Below are positions 1 through 12,030 of a DNA stretch of 64,000 nt, piece by piece. Source of the stretch: Azorinus chamasolen (Eukaryota > Mollusca > Bivalvia > Cardiida > Solecurtidae); assembly GCA_963576725.1 (NCBI GenBank), contig OY755242.1, positions 58,324,480-58,388,479 on the forward strand, written 5' to 3'. The stretch's first letter is position 1. Every line of letters begins with the position of its first letter. The notes beneath the pieces were generated by a model, which saw only the letters and a program-made list of their open reading frames with translations, ran no database searches and was not told the origin of the DNA. The position numbers and the translations under genes are program-made.

Positions 1-390
1 GATGCAGGGGCTGTATAATCAGATAGCCTGATGCAGGGGCTGTATGATCAGATAGCCTGGTGCAGGGGCTGTATGATCAGATAGCCTGATGCAGGGGCTG
101 TATGATCAGATAGCCTGATGCAGGGGATGTATGATCAGATACCCTGGTGCAGGGGCTGTTTGATCAGATAGCCTGATGCAGGGGCTGTATGATCAGATAG
201 CCTGATGCGGGGCTGTATGATCAGATACCCTGATGCGGGGCTGTATGATCAGATACCCTGTGCAGGGGCTGTATGATCAGATAGCCTGATGCAGGGGCTG
301 TATGATCAGATACCCTGATGCGGGGCTGTATGATCAGATACCCTGGTGCAGGGGCTGTATGATCAGATAGCCTGATGCAGGGGTTGTATG
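1..390. repeat. ~30 bp minisatellite, cut by the window start
   Basis: About 13 copies of TGATGCAGGGGCTGTATGA plus TCAGATAGCC, with variants (ACCC for AGCC, one-base deletions). GATCAGAT recalls the arms of family A. Confidence 0.9.
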
Positions 391-602
391 ATCTGTGTCT
401 ACTCTGTTTGCAGAGGTGTAGAAACGCATAATTGTGGAGTAAATGGTTAAAGCGGGTGGTTGTTTAATGCAGAATGAAAGTCACAAAGAAAATTCCTGAA
501 TGAGCTTAATGCCTAACTTGCATTCTGCATTGATCGCCCACATGTCATTAAACCCAAGAATCAGTTCTCTTCTTTTTGGTCGCATTAGACAATGTTTACT
601 GC

Positions 603-833
603 ATTATTCTATTTCCTCATATTGACGCATTTTGACGCCACTGTTATTAGAGACATTTTTAAAATCATTGTGATAAATAGAGTATTTGCTCCTCTGGAGC
701 AAATGCTCTATTTATCAAAATGGTTTCGAAAGTGTAGAATTCTGAAATTTACACTTTTGCTAGTAAATTTTCCTTTTCGATACTTTTATTCAAAGCGCAT
801 TGGTTTAAAAATACCCCATGAGGTAATAGATTA
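603..833 (-). mobile_element. Family B MITE
   Basis: TTCTATTTCCTCATATTGAC to CATGAGGTAATAGATTA with arms GAGTATTTGCTCCTCTGGAG. The open frame across it is only a translation of the repeat. Confidence 0.8.
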
Positions 834-1974
834 TGAGAGCTGTTTGTTTGTATCATTTGTCATACTAAACCATTCTGCGATTAAAAAGGATTATGTGTTT
901 AACAGATACCCTGCATTTGTAACTAGCAATTTCGATATCAATATAACTAATAATAAATAATGTATATCAAACCTGGTTTGTTCGAAAAAGTTGTCGTCTG
1001 CTTTAATTCTAAAAGTAACAGTTCCCTGGTTTTTAAACCCTGTCACCGCCAATGCAGCAAAAATGCAGCACGACAAATAGTGAGGTCCCAGATCAGACGC
1101 CGTCTGATCAAATACTTCACTTTTTGTCTCATCTCAAGTTCTATATCTGTGGCTTGTTCCTTTGAAATTTATATTTATTTATCTCATCTTCTCATTTTAC
1201 CGAATGGTCTGATAAAATTAGGTTGCAGACTACAATTAGAGATTTGGCACCGAAAGGGTTAAATACAGTAATGTAAGTGCCAAACAGTTTGGACCCAGAT
1301 GAGACAACGAGTTACTCTAACCTGTTTGCGCATATTAGTTGGGTGCAGTGTTGAAAGAGTTCACCCAAATTACCATGTACTTGCGAAAGAATCAAACTTA
1401 ACCTATTGTTTAAAAAAAAGTTTATTTTATCTAGAATAGAAACAAGCATAAGTAGAGTTTTAACAAACTCGAGTCTGCCATGGATACCAAATATAAACAA
1501 AACGGAAGTCATATCGTATTTCTCAATATGCGTGTTATGATTATCGAAACGATAAATAAATAAACAGTAAACATTTCTAGCGATTTTAACTCTTTTGGCG
1601 CCAAAATAATTTTCGTCTGCAATTAATGTCGTCTGCTTTAAATTCCATGGTGGACTTTCCTTCAATTTCTTCTCAAACATGTAAGTGGTACATCAAACAT
1701 TTTGGTCCTGACGACGTGCCGAGTTACTTGGTGTCTCATCTGGATCCACACTGTTTGCAAATGTAAAATTGATACTCGCCCATTGCAGCAAAATTCTTCA
1801 AGTGGCTTTCAGGCGGTGAAATAGCTCATTACCTTCTAGCGACACATCGTCTCCTCTGTGCTCGATATAATAATGTACAGTAAAATCTCGCTTTTTCAAA
1901 GTTTGTTTAAAAGAAATGAAGATTGCTAAGATATGTGGCTGCTTATAAATGCAGGATAAAAGTTATGCAAAAGG
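834..1974. other. No gene seen; family D and unassigned repeats
   Basis: Contains TTTGGACCCAGATGAGACAA near 1290 and GGTGTCTCATCTGGATCCAC near 1730, two ends of a long family D element. GTCGTCTGCTTTAA-type sequence inside recurs near 12300, 14790 and 52930. Open frames are short and without recognisable domains. Confidence 0.55.
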
Positions 1975-2130
1975 TTCACTTAACCTTTCACTTGATAAAT
2001 ATGCCTTTCTACGCCCCTGTAAACAGAGAAGACCCAGGTCAGACCACTCCTGTAGGGGCCGTTTGATCAGGGTCCGTTCCGTTTACTTATGATACACTAT
2101 ATATGTGATTGTACACTTTCTGCCATGGGC
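1975..2130 (+). mobile_element. Family A MITE, diverged
   Basis: TTAACCTTTCACTTGATAAA, CTGTAAACAGAGAAGACCCA, centre ACCACTCCTGTAGGGGCCG. Confidence 0.65.
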
Positions 2131-2214
2131 AAAGAGCTGTGTGTCCATGCGCTTGTATAAGAATCGAGTATGTTGATTGACGTCCGTTTCTGCTATAAAA
2201 ATAGCTATGCCAAC

Positions 2215-2343
2215 TATGAGCTAAAATGAGCAAATGTTATATTTATCACAATTGTTTGAAAACTATATAATTCTAAAAGTTCCTTTTCGGTAGATTTATT
2301 CAAAGAGGTTGGGTCTAAACTAGCCTATGAGGGAAGGGGTTAA
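2215..2343 (-). mobile_element. Family B MITE, right half
   Basis: GAGCAAATGTTATATTTATC, TTTTCGGTAGATTTATTCAA, and the end CTATGAGGGAAGGGGTTAA. The 61 bp array starts exactly at its TTAA. Confidence 0.78.
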
Positions 2344-2826
2344 TATACCCCCGTGTCCATTCATTATATGGTCAGTATAGGGACGGTTTACTGTAGACTG
2401 TTAATATACCCCCGTGTCCATTCATTATATGGTCAGTATAGGGACGGTTTACTGTAGATTGTTAATATACCCCCGTGTCCATTCATTATATGGTCAGTAT
2501 AGGGACGGTTTACTGTAGACTGTTAATATACCCCCGTGTCCATTCATTATATGGTCAGTATAGGGACGGTTTACTGTAGACTGTTAATATACCCCCGTGT
2601 CCATTCATTATATGGTCAGTATAGGGACGGTTTACTGTAGACTGTTAATATACCCCCGTGTCCATTCATTATATGGTCAGTATAGGGACGGTTTACTGTA
2701 GACTGTTAATATACCCCCGTGTCCATTCATTATATGGTCAGTATAGGGACGGTTTACTGTAGATTGTTAATATACCCCCGTGTCCATTCATTATATGGTC
2801 AGTATAGGGACGGTTTACTGTAGATT
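2340..2826. repeat. 61 bp minisatellite, 8 copies
   Basis: Units start TTAATATACCCCCGTGTCC and end GTTTACTGTAGACTG. Copies are nearly identical (mainly GACTG or GATTG). The first unit uses the terminal TTAA of a family B MITE. Confidence 0.92.
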
Positions 2827-2829
2827 CAC

Positions 2830-3170
2830 AATTAAAATATGCAGCAGAATATTACAAACATTTAACGATCAGTATGTTAAGTTAATGTAGTCTGCACTTG
2901 TTTTGAAAACTAACCATTTACATGTAAGTGCGGGAAATGAGTCTGCAAACAGTGTAGACCTAGATGAGAGGACTCCTCACTGCTTGTCATGTAACGGTTG
3001 TCTTGTTAAGATTCTCTTAATATTCACGGTAAGCTTGGCCTGTTTTTGGAACAGTCCTCGAAAGTAAAAGCGTTGAAACCATTACTGCAAGGGACAATTT
3101 CAGTTGACTATCTAGTACATTTTAGCTTCTAGACAGACAGGTGGTGGTCGATAATACAAGTGTGGCTATA
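2830..3170. other. Unassigned AT-rich sequence
   Basis: I see no gene. A weak family A-like piece (GAGTCTGCAAACAGTGTAGA) is at about 2940. Confidence 0.5.
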
Positions 3171-3173
3171 TTT

Positions 3174-3590
3174 AGCCCATTTCTCCATGAATATTCATGA
3201 AAGAAATAATGACATCATGAATATTATTTATTTGATGTTTTATAATGAGTTCTTTGACAAGACAGACCCTGTAGAATCAGCTCTACATTGTTTCATAACC
3301 AAACGGAGCAGACCCTGATCAGAAGGCTCCCATATGAACCGTATGACCAGGAAATGTTCTGTTTGCTTTATGGAATACTACATGCATTGATAAAAATACG
3401 AGAACTGCAGTTTCTGCTAGGACCAACTATGCCTTTGTTCTTATGTTATTATGGACATTTCTTTCTAACTATGAACACTGTTAATGCTAATTAATTAACA
3501 TTAATATTTTATTAATAATTAATGTTAATGCTAGTTAATATTCATGAGATCATTATTTCTTATACGAATATTCATCAACTAAAGGACTAA
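3174..3590 (-). mobile_element. Family A MITE, fused and diverged
   Basis: CCATTTCTCCATGAATATTC at the left, AACCAAACGGAGCAGACCCT near the centre, then an AT-rich inverted repeat (TTAACATTAATATTTTATTA) and TCATTATTTCTTATACGAAT, apparently the end of a second copy. Confidence 0.65.
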
Positions 3591-3599
3591 AGAAAAGAA

Positions 3600-4376
3600 A
3601 CTGTGTACGTTGTATTCAGGATATCTGTGTTGATCAACGAAATCTATTTTAATCTTTGGAATCAAACTTAACCGATTAAATGTTTATGTGTCAATTATTG
3701 ATCAAGGATATTTGAACATTTATAAGCTTCTAAGCCAATATTCAGTCAGTCAACTGTACGTAGGCCTACTACAGAATGGAAACCCTTCCATGTACATGGT
3801 GTAGCTTTGTGGAAATCGAATAGAATCTGGATTCAAGCTGTTTGCCGGATTCTGGTAATTTTACGAAAAGGCGTCAATTTCTTCAGCATATTTCACGAGT
3901 GCACCCGTACTGTTGTTTACTCTTCACGATTATACTGCACTAAACATAGTGTCTGCTCAAATTTAAACCAGATGCAATTTTGACCGATCTGATCAATAAT
4001 TTGAGAAACTATCAGCCAAGCGTCAAACAGCTTGGATCCTGGTGGGACGCCCAGTTCATTAGGCGTCTCATATTGATTCTGAAAGTTGTTTGCGAAGACG
4101 GGTCAGGTTGCTATATTCAGAGGGTCCAGAATATAGCCTACTGTTTTGTTGGTAGCGGTTTTTATTTGTGTTACCACCGCTTAAGACAGGTTCGACTATA
4201 CCCGCATAATCATCGATGTAGTGATGTAGGAATTATGCTTAAGACGCTACTTTTAATTTAAAAGTAGTTTTAAATGACTGAAATCATCAAAGTTAAAGGT
4301 CACTATGACTTGATCATTATATCATTTTATGCTACTTTCGCCCAACAAGATACACTCAAACATCACTTTGATATAC
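3600..4376. other. No gene seen
   Basis: Includes a family D piece at 4018-4075 (ACAGCTTGGATCCTGGTG). The open frame of 93 codons at 3980-4261 overlaps it and has no domain features. Confidence 0.5.
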
Positions 4377-4562
4377 TTACATCATCAGAGGAGGGGTGGT
4401 GGGGCAGATAAGATGCGTAGATTAAAACAGTTTCAAGAATAACTTTTATATTTCTCCACCAAACCCTATGGCGTGACCACCTTTTAGAATCGCCTTGAAG
4501 AGACGATTCTAAAGATTAGTCACATCTTAGAGTTTGGTGGAGAAATGACGATTGTAGTATTT
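4377..4562. mobile_element. Family E inverted-repeat element, copy 1
   Basis: TTTCTCCACCAAACCCTA and TAGAGTTTGGTGGAGAAA pair, with inner arms TTTAGAATCG and CGATTCTAAA around CCTTGAAGAGA. Copies 2 to 4 are at 25195, 26812 and 38450. Confidence 0.75.
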
Positions 4563-5502
4563 GGGTAGGCAGTTTTATCTGTAGCTCTGTATATTTGTAG
4601 ACTGAATGTATCATATAAATATTTGGTAATGATCTAAGTTCATAAATGTTTATCTTCCATTGAATACCAGCTATAATTTTAACACAATGATATATGGTGC
4701 ACATTCTGTAAGCCCAGCATGTGGAGAAGTCAGCAATAACTATGTGATTATATTGCATAAATACCTGGCTCGAGACTAAGTGCGTCCATAGCTGTTTGTT
4801 TACATTTCTCACGCGCATGTGAATGGCGAGCTCGTTGTATTTGAAATCCGTTGTATCTAAACCTTTTTCACAAATTAGAACGATGTTGTATATAAACTTA
4901 CTACTTTAACATCTTTTTTGCAAACTAGCAATTCTCTTTCTACAAATACCTGACAGAGAACTGCTTCACTCTTTATGCCAAGAATATTCATGTAAAAAAT
5001 AATGACAATATGAATATCAATTAGCTTGATTTTCATAAAGACATAAAATCACGAACTTTAGGCTATTGTAACAACTATAAAGGCAGCTCTGTATTAGCTC
5101 ATAAGCAAACACAACAGATACTGTTCCAAACTTCGGCAGACATTGAGAATAGAGTCCAAGTTATTTGCAATGCTTAGCACGGGTCGTAATTTTGCAAAGA
5201 TTTATATGAAGACATTTGATGTTTATTTGGTCTATTAATTACTTCATCATGGTTAACCATTTTACACATGTATGAAAACCTATTCATGCCTTTGCGAATA
5301 AAATAGACCCAAGATCAGACGACCACATTTATGGATTTTCATGATTTTCCAACTAAACAACTTTTATACATTTTTTTGGTAATTCCCTTTACAGCAATGG
5401 ACAAGCGGTTTTAAAGTCGTGGTCATTCTTTATTGTGTCGTTGATGTTCTCTTTTAAATGAGCTTTTAAATTGAGTTGTAGCCCTTAACGTGCTGATTAG
5501 CA
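4563..5502. other. No gene seen; family A fragments
   Basis: 4975-5045 resembles the left end of family A (AAGAATATTCATGTAAAAAA), and 5270-5330 another part (AATAAAATAGACCCAAGATC). The remainder is AT-rich and unassigned. Confidence 0.5.
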
Positions 5503-5612
5503 TTAGCAAACAGCTTGAGTGACATGCCATGCCGAGTAGCAAACAGCTTGAGTGACATGCCATGCCGAGTAGCAAACAGCTTGAGTGACATGACATGCCG
5601 AGTAGCTCGCTA
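5503..5612. repeat. 33 bp minisatellite, about 3 copies
   Basis: Units AGCAAACAGCTTGAGTGACA with TGCCATGCCGAGT, derived from a family D arm (CAAACAGCTTGGATC, GCCGAGTA). Confidence 0.8.
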
Positions 5613-5845
5613 AGGTGTTTGTCACTCACTGGGTCAATAGTTTCTCAAAAATTTGAACGAATCGGGAAAAATACAATACGTTGAACATTAAACATACATA
5701 ATGTTTGCAGTTGGATAAGGATTCATCCCCGCCCCACTAGCCGCGGTCTGACTGGCATCTACAAACAGCCGGCCTCCAAATAAAACACCGAGTAGCTCGG
5801 CGCCTCATCAGGAGCCATGCTGTTTGACACTAAGTAAATAGTTTC

Positions 5846-6075
5846 TTAACCCCTTCCTCCATAAATGCGCCTTTCTACACCTCTGTAAAAATCACTTTAT
5901 GAAACCATTGTGATGAAAATAGCATTTGCTCCTATAGGAGCAAATGCTCTATTTATCACAATGGTTTCAAACTACAAAATTCTAAAATTTTACTTTTCTC
6001 TAGTAAATGTTCCTTTAGAGTAGATTCATTCAAAGTGGTTGGGTAAAAAAAATAGCCTATGGAGGAAAAGGTTAA
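5846..6075 (-). mobile_element. Family B MITE, reference copy
   Basis: TTAACCCCTTCCTCCATAAA to TGGAGGAAAAGGTTAA. The centre (5929-5944) is a perfect TTTGCTCCTATAGGAGCAAA, within arms of about 30 bp that also contain AAACCATTGTGAT/ATCACAATGGTTT. Confidence 0.85.
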
Positions 6076-6164
6076 ACGTTTGATAGAATGGGAGGCAGTA
6101 AATTGCACCCGATCCAATTTTGATCAGACCCTGTTTTACAGCGGGACTAAAGGCTTAATGTTTA

Positions 6165-6400
6165 CCTTCATATAAATGCCTTAAGATGTCTTTGCAAACA
6201 CAGTAGACCCATATCAGACGGATCCTGTAGGAGCTGTCTGATCTGTGTCTGCTCTGTTTACCTATGTAATTATAATAGGTCTGACTAGACAGTATCTACC
6301 AAAAACAAAACATCATGTGACAGTGTACGTATGTCATTATAAAAAATAGTATAATCAGTATTCATGGTGTCATTATTTCTTGCAAGTCAATGGAGTATCA
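6165..6400 (+). mobile_element. Family A MITE, diverged right part
   Basis: TTACCTTCATATAAATGCC, centre GACGGATCCTGTAGGAGCTG, TTCATGGTGTCATTATTTCT. Confidence 0.7.
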
Positions 6401-6524
6401 GAACAATATCATACGCCAGTTAGTCGTAATTAGTTTGTTTTATATTGTTTGCGATTGTCTGTGAGTTCTTCCACAGCGATATCGCCTCACTGCTATTCAT
6501 TATCACCACACTTGTTTTTATAAA

Positions 6525-7140
6525 CCTTTTACTCCATGAATAATTATGTCAGGAATAATGAATGGATATAACTCAGCTACTGTTTGTATAATGAATGGAT
6601 ATAACTCAACTACTGTTTGTATAATGAATGGATATAACTCAGCTACTGTTTGTATAATGAATGGATATAACCCAGCTACTGTTTGTATAATAAATGGATA
6701 TAACTCAACTACTGTTTGTATAATGAATGGATATAACTCAGCTACTGTTTGTATAATGAATAGATATAACCCAGCTACTGTTTGTATAATGAATGAATAT
6801 AACTAAGCTACTGTTTGTATAATATAACTCAACTACTGTTTGTATAATGAATGAATATAACTCAGCTACTGTTTGTATAATGAATGGATATAACTCAGCT
6901 ACTGTTTGTATAATGAATGAATATAACCCAGCTACTGTTTGTATAATATAACTCAGCTACTGTTTGTATAATGCCATTATGAACAAGTGTTCTTATCGCG
7001 ACATAAACTGTTATTCCATAAGTAAACAGGGCAGATCATGGCCAGACGATTCCTACAAGAGTCATCTGATCTGGGTCTATTCGGTTTGCAAATATGCAAA
7101 AGGCATATCTGTTGAGTACAGGGTTAGAAAACTCAGCCTA
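6525..7140 (-). repeat. 33 bp minisatellite inside a family A MITE
   Basis: Host left end TTACTCCATGAATAATTATG; host right part AAGTAAACAGGGCAGATCAT to GAGTACAGGGTTAG. Between (6546-6985) lie about 13 units with ATGAATGGATATAACTCAGC and TACTGTTTGT; some are shortened. Open frames here are repeat translations. Confidence 0.85.
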
Positions 7141-7214
7141 ATACTTCTTTTGAATAAGTCGTTTTGTGGGGGTATTTCTGGCAAGATTTATTTCGCAATT
7201 ACTACCTTTTTAAA

Positions 7215-8340
7215 AATGATTGAACTGTGTGGAGCAAACGGAACCGGTCCTGGTCAGAGTGTTTCTACAAGAGCCTGCTGATCTGGCCAGAGTGTTCCTA
7301 CAAGAGCCTTCTGATCTGGTCAGAGTGTTCCTACATGTACCAGAGCCTTCTGATTTGGCCAGAGTGTTCCTACAAGAGCCTTCTGATTTGGCCAGAGTGT
7401 TCCTACAAGAGCCTTCTGATTTGGCCAGAGTGTTCCTACAAGAGCCTTCTGATTTGGCCAGAGTGTTCCTACAAGAGCCTTCTGATCTGGTCAGAGTGTT
7501 CCTACAAGAGCCTTCTGATCTGGTCAGAGTGTTCCTACAGAGTGTTCCTACAGAGTGTTCCTACATGTACAAGAGCCTTCTGATTTGGCCAGAGTGTTCC
7601 TACAAGAACCTTCTGATCTGGCCAGAGTGTTCCTACAGAGTGTTCCTACAAGAGCCTTCTGATCTGGTCAGAGTTTTCCTACAAGAGCCTTCTGATCTGG
7701 TCAGAGTTTTCCTACAAGAGCCTTCTGATCTGGTCAGAGTTTTCCTACAAGAGCCTTCTGATCTGGCCAGAGTGTTCCTACAGAGTGTTCCTACAAGAGC
7801 CTTCTGATCTGGTCAGAGTGTTCCTACAAGAGCCTTCTGATCTGGTCAGAGTGTTCCTACATGTACAAGAGCCTTCTGATTTGGCCAGAGTGTTCCTACA
7901 AGAACCTTCTGATCTGGCCAGAGTGTTCCTACAGATTGTTCCTACAAGAACCTTCTGATCTGGTCAGAGTGTTCCTACAAGAGCCTTCTGATCTGGTCAG
8001 AGTGTTCCTACATGTACAAGAGCCTTCTGATTTGGCCAGAGTGTTCCTACAAGAACCTTCTGATCTGGCCAGAGTGTTCCTACAGTGTTCCTACAAGAAC
8101 CTTCTGATCTGGTCAGAGTGTTCCTACAGAGTTTTCCTACAAGAGCCTTCTGATCTGGTCAGAGTGTTCCTACAAGAGCCTTCTGATTTGGCCAGAGTGT
8201 TCCTACAAGAGCCTTCTGATCTGGCCAGAGTGTTCCTACAGAGTGTTCCTACAAGAGCCTTCTGATCTGGTCAGAGTGTTCCTACAAGAGCCTTCTGATC
8301 TGGTCAGAGTGTTCCTACAAGAGCCTTCTGATCTGGTTCT
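7215..8340. repeat. 33 bp minisatellite from a family A palindrome arm, about 33 copies
   Basis: Units AGAGTGTTCCTACAAGAGCC and TTCTGATCTGGTC or TTGGCC. Just before is GGAGCAAACGGAACCGGTCC and at the end TCTGATCTGGTTCTACGC, the flanks of the A centre. Short insertions (ATGTAC, extra AGAGTGTTCCTAC) give higher-order variants. Confidence 0.9.
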
Positions 8341-8384
8341 ACGCTGTTCATGTCTTTCTGTTTTAAATGCATGTACATGTAGCT

Positions 8385-8545
8385 TCAATGCAAACAAACA
8401 GAGTGCAAAGTATGTATGTATGAATGGCTTAGCTGTAAACAAGCAGAGTGCTAAGTATGTATGTATGAATGGCTTAGCTGTAAACAAGCAGAGTGCTAAG
8501 TAAGTGTGTGTATATATGGCTTAACTGTAAACAAGTTGAGTGCAA
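8385..8545. repeat. 45 bp tandem repeat, about 3.5 copies
   Basis: Units contain GGCTTAGCTGTAAACAAGCA and GAGTGCTAAGTATGTATG. Confidence 0.8.
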
Positions 8546-8679
8546 AGTAAATATGTTACAAAAGAATACATTCCCTCAGTGGCTTAGAGGGGTTGCCAGG
8601 TTCAAATGTCTCATTCAAACCAAATATGAAATAAAACACATAGCATTGGGATACAGAAAGTATGCTGTCAAATGCCTAT

Positions 8680-9010
8680 CCCTTTCCCTCATATAAACGT
8701 GTGTTCACTTATTTGCAAACAGAGTAGACCCAGATCAGACGGCTCCTATAGGTGTCGTCTGATCAGGGTCTGCTTTGTTTGCTCGTGGACTTTGACAGAT
8801 CGGTTCTTTACTTTCTAAAATGGCTATGTAAATGTTCGACCGATGTCATCGTCAATTGATACCTACAGTGTCTGATCTGGATGGTTATAAGCACTGACAA
8901 CTATGTGTTACAAATCGTTTTACGCTCAGCTCTGCATGGGGTTAACAGGTCTGTCATATTGCCCATATCAGCACAAATAATCTATTTGACAATGTACACG
9001 TAATATCACG
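8680..9010 (+). mobile_element. Family A2 MITE, left part
   Basis: CCCTTTCCCTCATATAAACG, TTTGCAAACAGAGTAGACCC, centre GACGGCTCCTATAGGTGTCG, TTTCTAAAATGGCTATGTAA. The right end is not recognisable. Confidence 0.7.
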
Positions 9011-9404
9011 TGTTCATTACCTACTATTTTAGAACAGTCCTTGTATGGCGAGCCATTGTTGTGATTGTTTCAAAAATTTAAAGAGATCATTACAATACAG
9101 ATTGTGACATATAGACTAGCGACAATGTCAAACAGGTCAGTCAAACAAATACAACAGAGCCACTGTAATGTAAATACTTAATAGATAAACATGAGAAACG
9201 AGTGCACTATCATTTGCAACAATGTAGACCCATCTCAGAGGGACCCTAAAGGAGCCCTTTTGTTCAGGGTCTACACTCTTTGTCATTAAAATGCTCTAAC
9301 AAATTCAAGCCTTTCGTACTGAGTTAACTCTATAGTTAAACGCTGATTTCCTTACAAGTATGTGGTCTACGGGAGATTCTGAATAACATTCTTCCTATAT
9401 TAAA

Positions 9405-10885
9405 CTGCCACCTGCATCACAACCGTCGTCCTACATAAAGCTACCACCTGCCCCATAACCGTCGTCCTGCATTAAGCTACCACATGCATAATAATTATCA
9501 ACCTGCATTAAGCTGTCACCTGCATCATAATCATCGGCCTGCATTAAGCTGCCACCTACTTCATAACTTTCGGCCTGCATTAAGCTGCCAACTGTGTCAT
9601 AACCATCGGCCTACATTAAACTTGCCATCTGCATTATAACCATCGGCCAGAATTAAACTGACCCCTGCCTCATAACCGTCGGCCTGCACTAAGCTGTCAC
9701 CGCATCACATTAGTAACCGTCGGCCTGCACTAAGCTGTCACCGCATCACACTAGTAACCGTCAGCCTGCACTAAGCTGTCACCGCATCATACTAGTAACC
9801 GTTGGCCTGCATTAAGCTGTCACCGCATCATACTAGTAACCGTTGGCCTGCATTAAGCTTACACCTGCCTCATAACCATCGACCTGCATGAAGCTGACAC
9901 CTGCATCATAACCATCGACCTGCATTAAGCTTACACCTGCCTCATAACTATCGACCTGCATGAAGCTGACACCTGCATCATAACAGTCGGCCTGCATTAA
10001 GCTGTCACTGCATCATAACCATAGGTCTGCATTAAGCTCACACCTGCATCATAACCATCGCCCAACATTAAGCTGCAATCTGCCTCATAACCATCGACGT
10101 GCGTTAAGCTGACACCTGCCTCATAACCGTCGCCCTGCTTTAATCTATCACATGCCTCACAACCGTCGCCCTGCTTTAATCTATCACATGCCTCACAACC
10201 GTCGCCCTGTTTTAATCTATCACATGCCTCACAACCGTCGCCCTGCTTTAATCTATCACATGCCTCACAACCGTCGCCCTGCTTTAATCTATCACCTGTC
10301 TCATAACCGTCGCCCTGCTTTAATCTATCACCTGTCTCATAACCGTCGCCCTGCTTTAATATATCACATGCCTCACAACCGTCGCCCTGTTTTAATCTAT
10401 CACATGCCTCACAACCGTCGCCCTGTTTTAATCTATCACATGCCTCACAACCGTCGCCCTGCTTTAATCTATCACATGCCTCACAACCGTCGCCCTGCTT
10501 TAATCTATCACATGCCTCACAACCGTCGCCCTGCTTTAATCTATCACATGCCTCACAACCGTCGCCCTGTTTTAATCTATCACATGCCTCACAACCGTCG
10601 CCCTGCTTTAATCTATCACATGTCTCACAACCGTCGCCCTGTTTTAATCTATCACATGCCTCACAACCGTCGCCCTGCTTTAATCTATCACATGCCTCAC
10701 AACCGTCGCCCTGCTTTAATCTATCACATGCCTCACAACCGTCGCCCTGTTTTAATCTATCACATGCCTCACAACCGTCGCCCTGTTTTAATCTATCACA
10801 TGCCTCACAACCGTCGCCCTGTTTTAATCTACCACCTGTCTCATAACCACCGCTCTGCATTAATCTACCACCTGTCTATACACCC
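9405..10885. repeat. 36 bp minisatellite from a family C end, about 40 copies
   Basis: The left part (9405-10130) is diverged, with units such as CTGCATTAAGCTGCCACCTG, the family C arm. The right part (10130-10860) is homogeneous: AACCGTCGCCCTGCTTTAAT, CTATCACATGCCTCAC. Long frames on both strands (up to 287 codons) arise because 36 is divisible by 3. Confidence 0.9.
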
Positions 10886-11192
10886 ATAATTTGTCTTTGT
10901 TTACTGTTAAATGTGCATGACTTGCGAGTGTTTTTCGAAATAAATATGGACGAATTGGTGATAATATGCAGATTAGAAGTAGAGTAACCAGTGTCTCATC
11001 AGGATCTAAACTATCTGGCCTGGGTCTGCTCTGTTTGTTTATAAATGCAATTCTACAATTTCTGCTAAAGTCAGATGTACCCTTGTTCATATGTCCATAG
11101 TGCCATTATACAAACCAAGCTAATTGCAGTGGTCCAATAAAATTACAATCAAGTTTCGATTAATTTTCATAAGTCATTAATTCATTATTTAA

Positions 11193-11424
11193 GGGTTAGA
11201 TACCTCATAGGCTATTTTTAGACCCAACCTCTTAGAATAAATCTAATTAAAACGAGCATTTACTAGAGGAAAGGAAAATTTTAGAAATTGTTTGGTTTTG
11301 AAACCATTTTGATACATAGAGCATTTGCCCCTATGGAGCAAATTCTCTATTTATCATGCCTATAGTTTCAAAAAGTTACTTTTACAGAAGCATCAAAAAG
11401 CGTCAATATGGGGGAATGGCTTTA
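11193..11424 (+). mobile_element. Family B MITE
   Basis: AAGGGTTAGATACCTCATAG to ATATGGGGGAATGGC; arms GAGCATTTGCCCCTATGGAG and CAAATTCTC are diverged. A family A right-half fragment occupies 11005-11190. Confidence 0.75.
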
Positions 11425-11504
11425 ATAGCTACCATATTAGCATATATTAGCATCTTGTAAAAATGTGTATGTAACATTTTGAACGTACTGTCGTATATAG
11501 AGCA

Positions 11505-12030
11505 AATATTTTACCATTGTGTTAGGTATAACGTGCATACAAGATACATTGTGTTAGGTATAACGTGCATACAAGATACAGTGTGTTAGGTATAACGTGC
11601 ATACAATATACAGTGTGTTAGGTATACCGTGCATACAAGATACATTGTGTTAGGTATAACGTGCATACAATATACATTGTGTTAGGTATACCGTGCATAC
11701 AAGATACATTGTGTTAGGTATACCGTGCATACAAGATACATTGTGTTAGGTATACCGTGCATACAAGATACATTGTGTTAGGTATACCGTGCATACAAGA
11801 TACATTGTGTTAGGTATACCGTGCATACAAAATACATTGTGTTAGGTATTGTGTTAGGTATAACGTGCATACAAGATACATTGTGTTAGGTATAACGTGC
11901 ATACAAGATACGTCCTGTTTATCATTGTGTTAGGTATAACGTGCATACAAGATACGTCCTGTTTATCATTGTGTTAGGTATAACGTGCATACAAGATACG
12001 TCCTGTTTATCATTAGGAATGTTATTCATA
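11505..12030. repeat. 32 bp minisatellite changing to a 44 bp unit
   Basis: About 11 units ATTGTGTTAGGTATAACGTG plus CATACAAGATAC, then three 44 bp units with an added CGTCCTGTTTATC. Confidence 0.88.

Noticed and set aside
592..960. 122 codon frame as a gene
   Set aside because: It covers a family B MITE; similar frames appear wherever family B occurs.
7220..8503. Frames of 80-195 codons with 11-residue repeats
   Set aside because: Translations of the 33 bp array within a MITE.
5503..10885. Possible CRISPR arrays (regular 33 or 36 bp repeats)
   Set aside because: Repeats are directly contiguous with no unique spacers, and the genome is eukaryotic.
9997..10889. Frames of 287 and 245 codons with regular 12-residue repeats
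   Set aside because: Translations of a 36 bp minisatellite on both strands, derived from a family C end; not a repeat protein gene.
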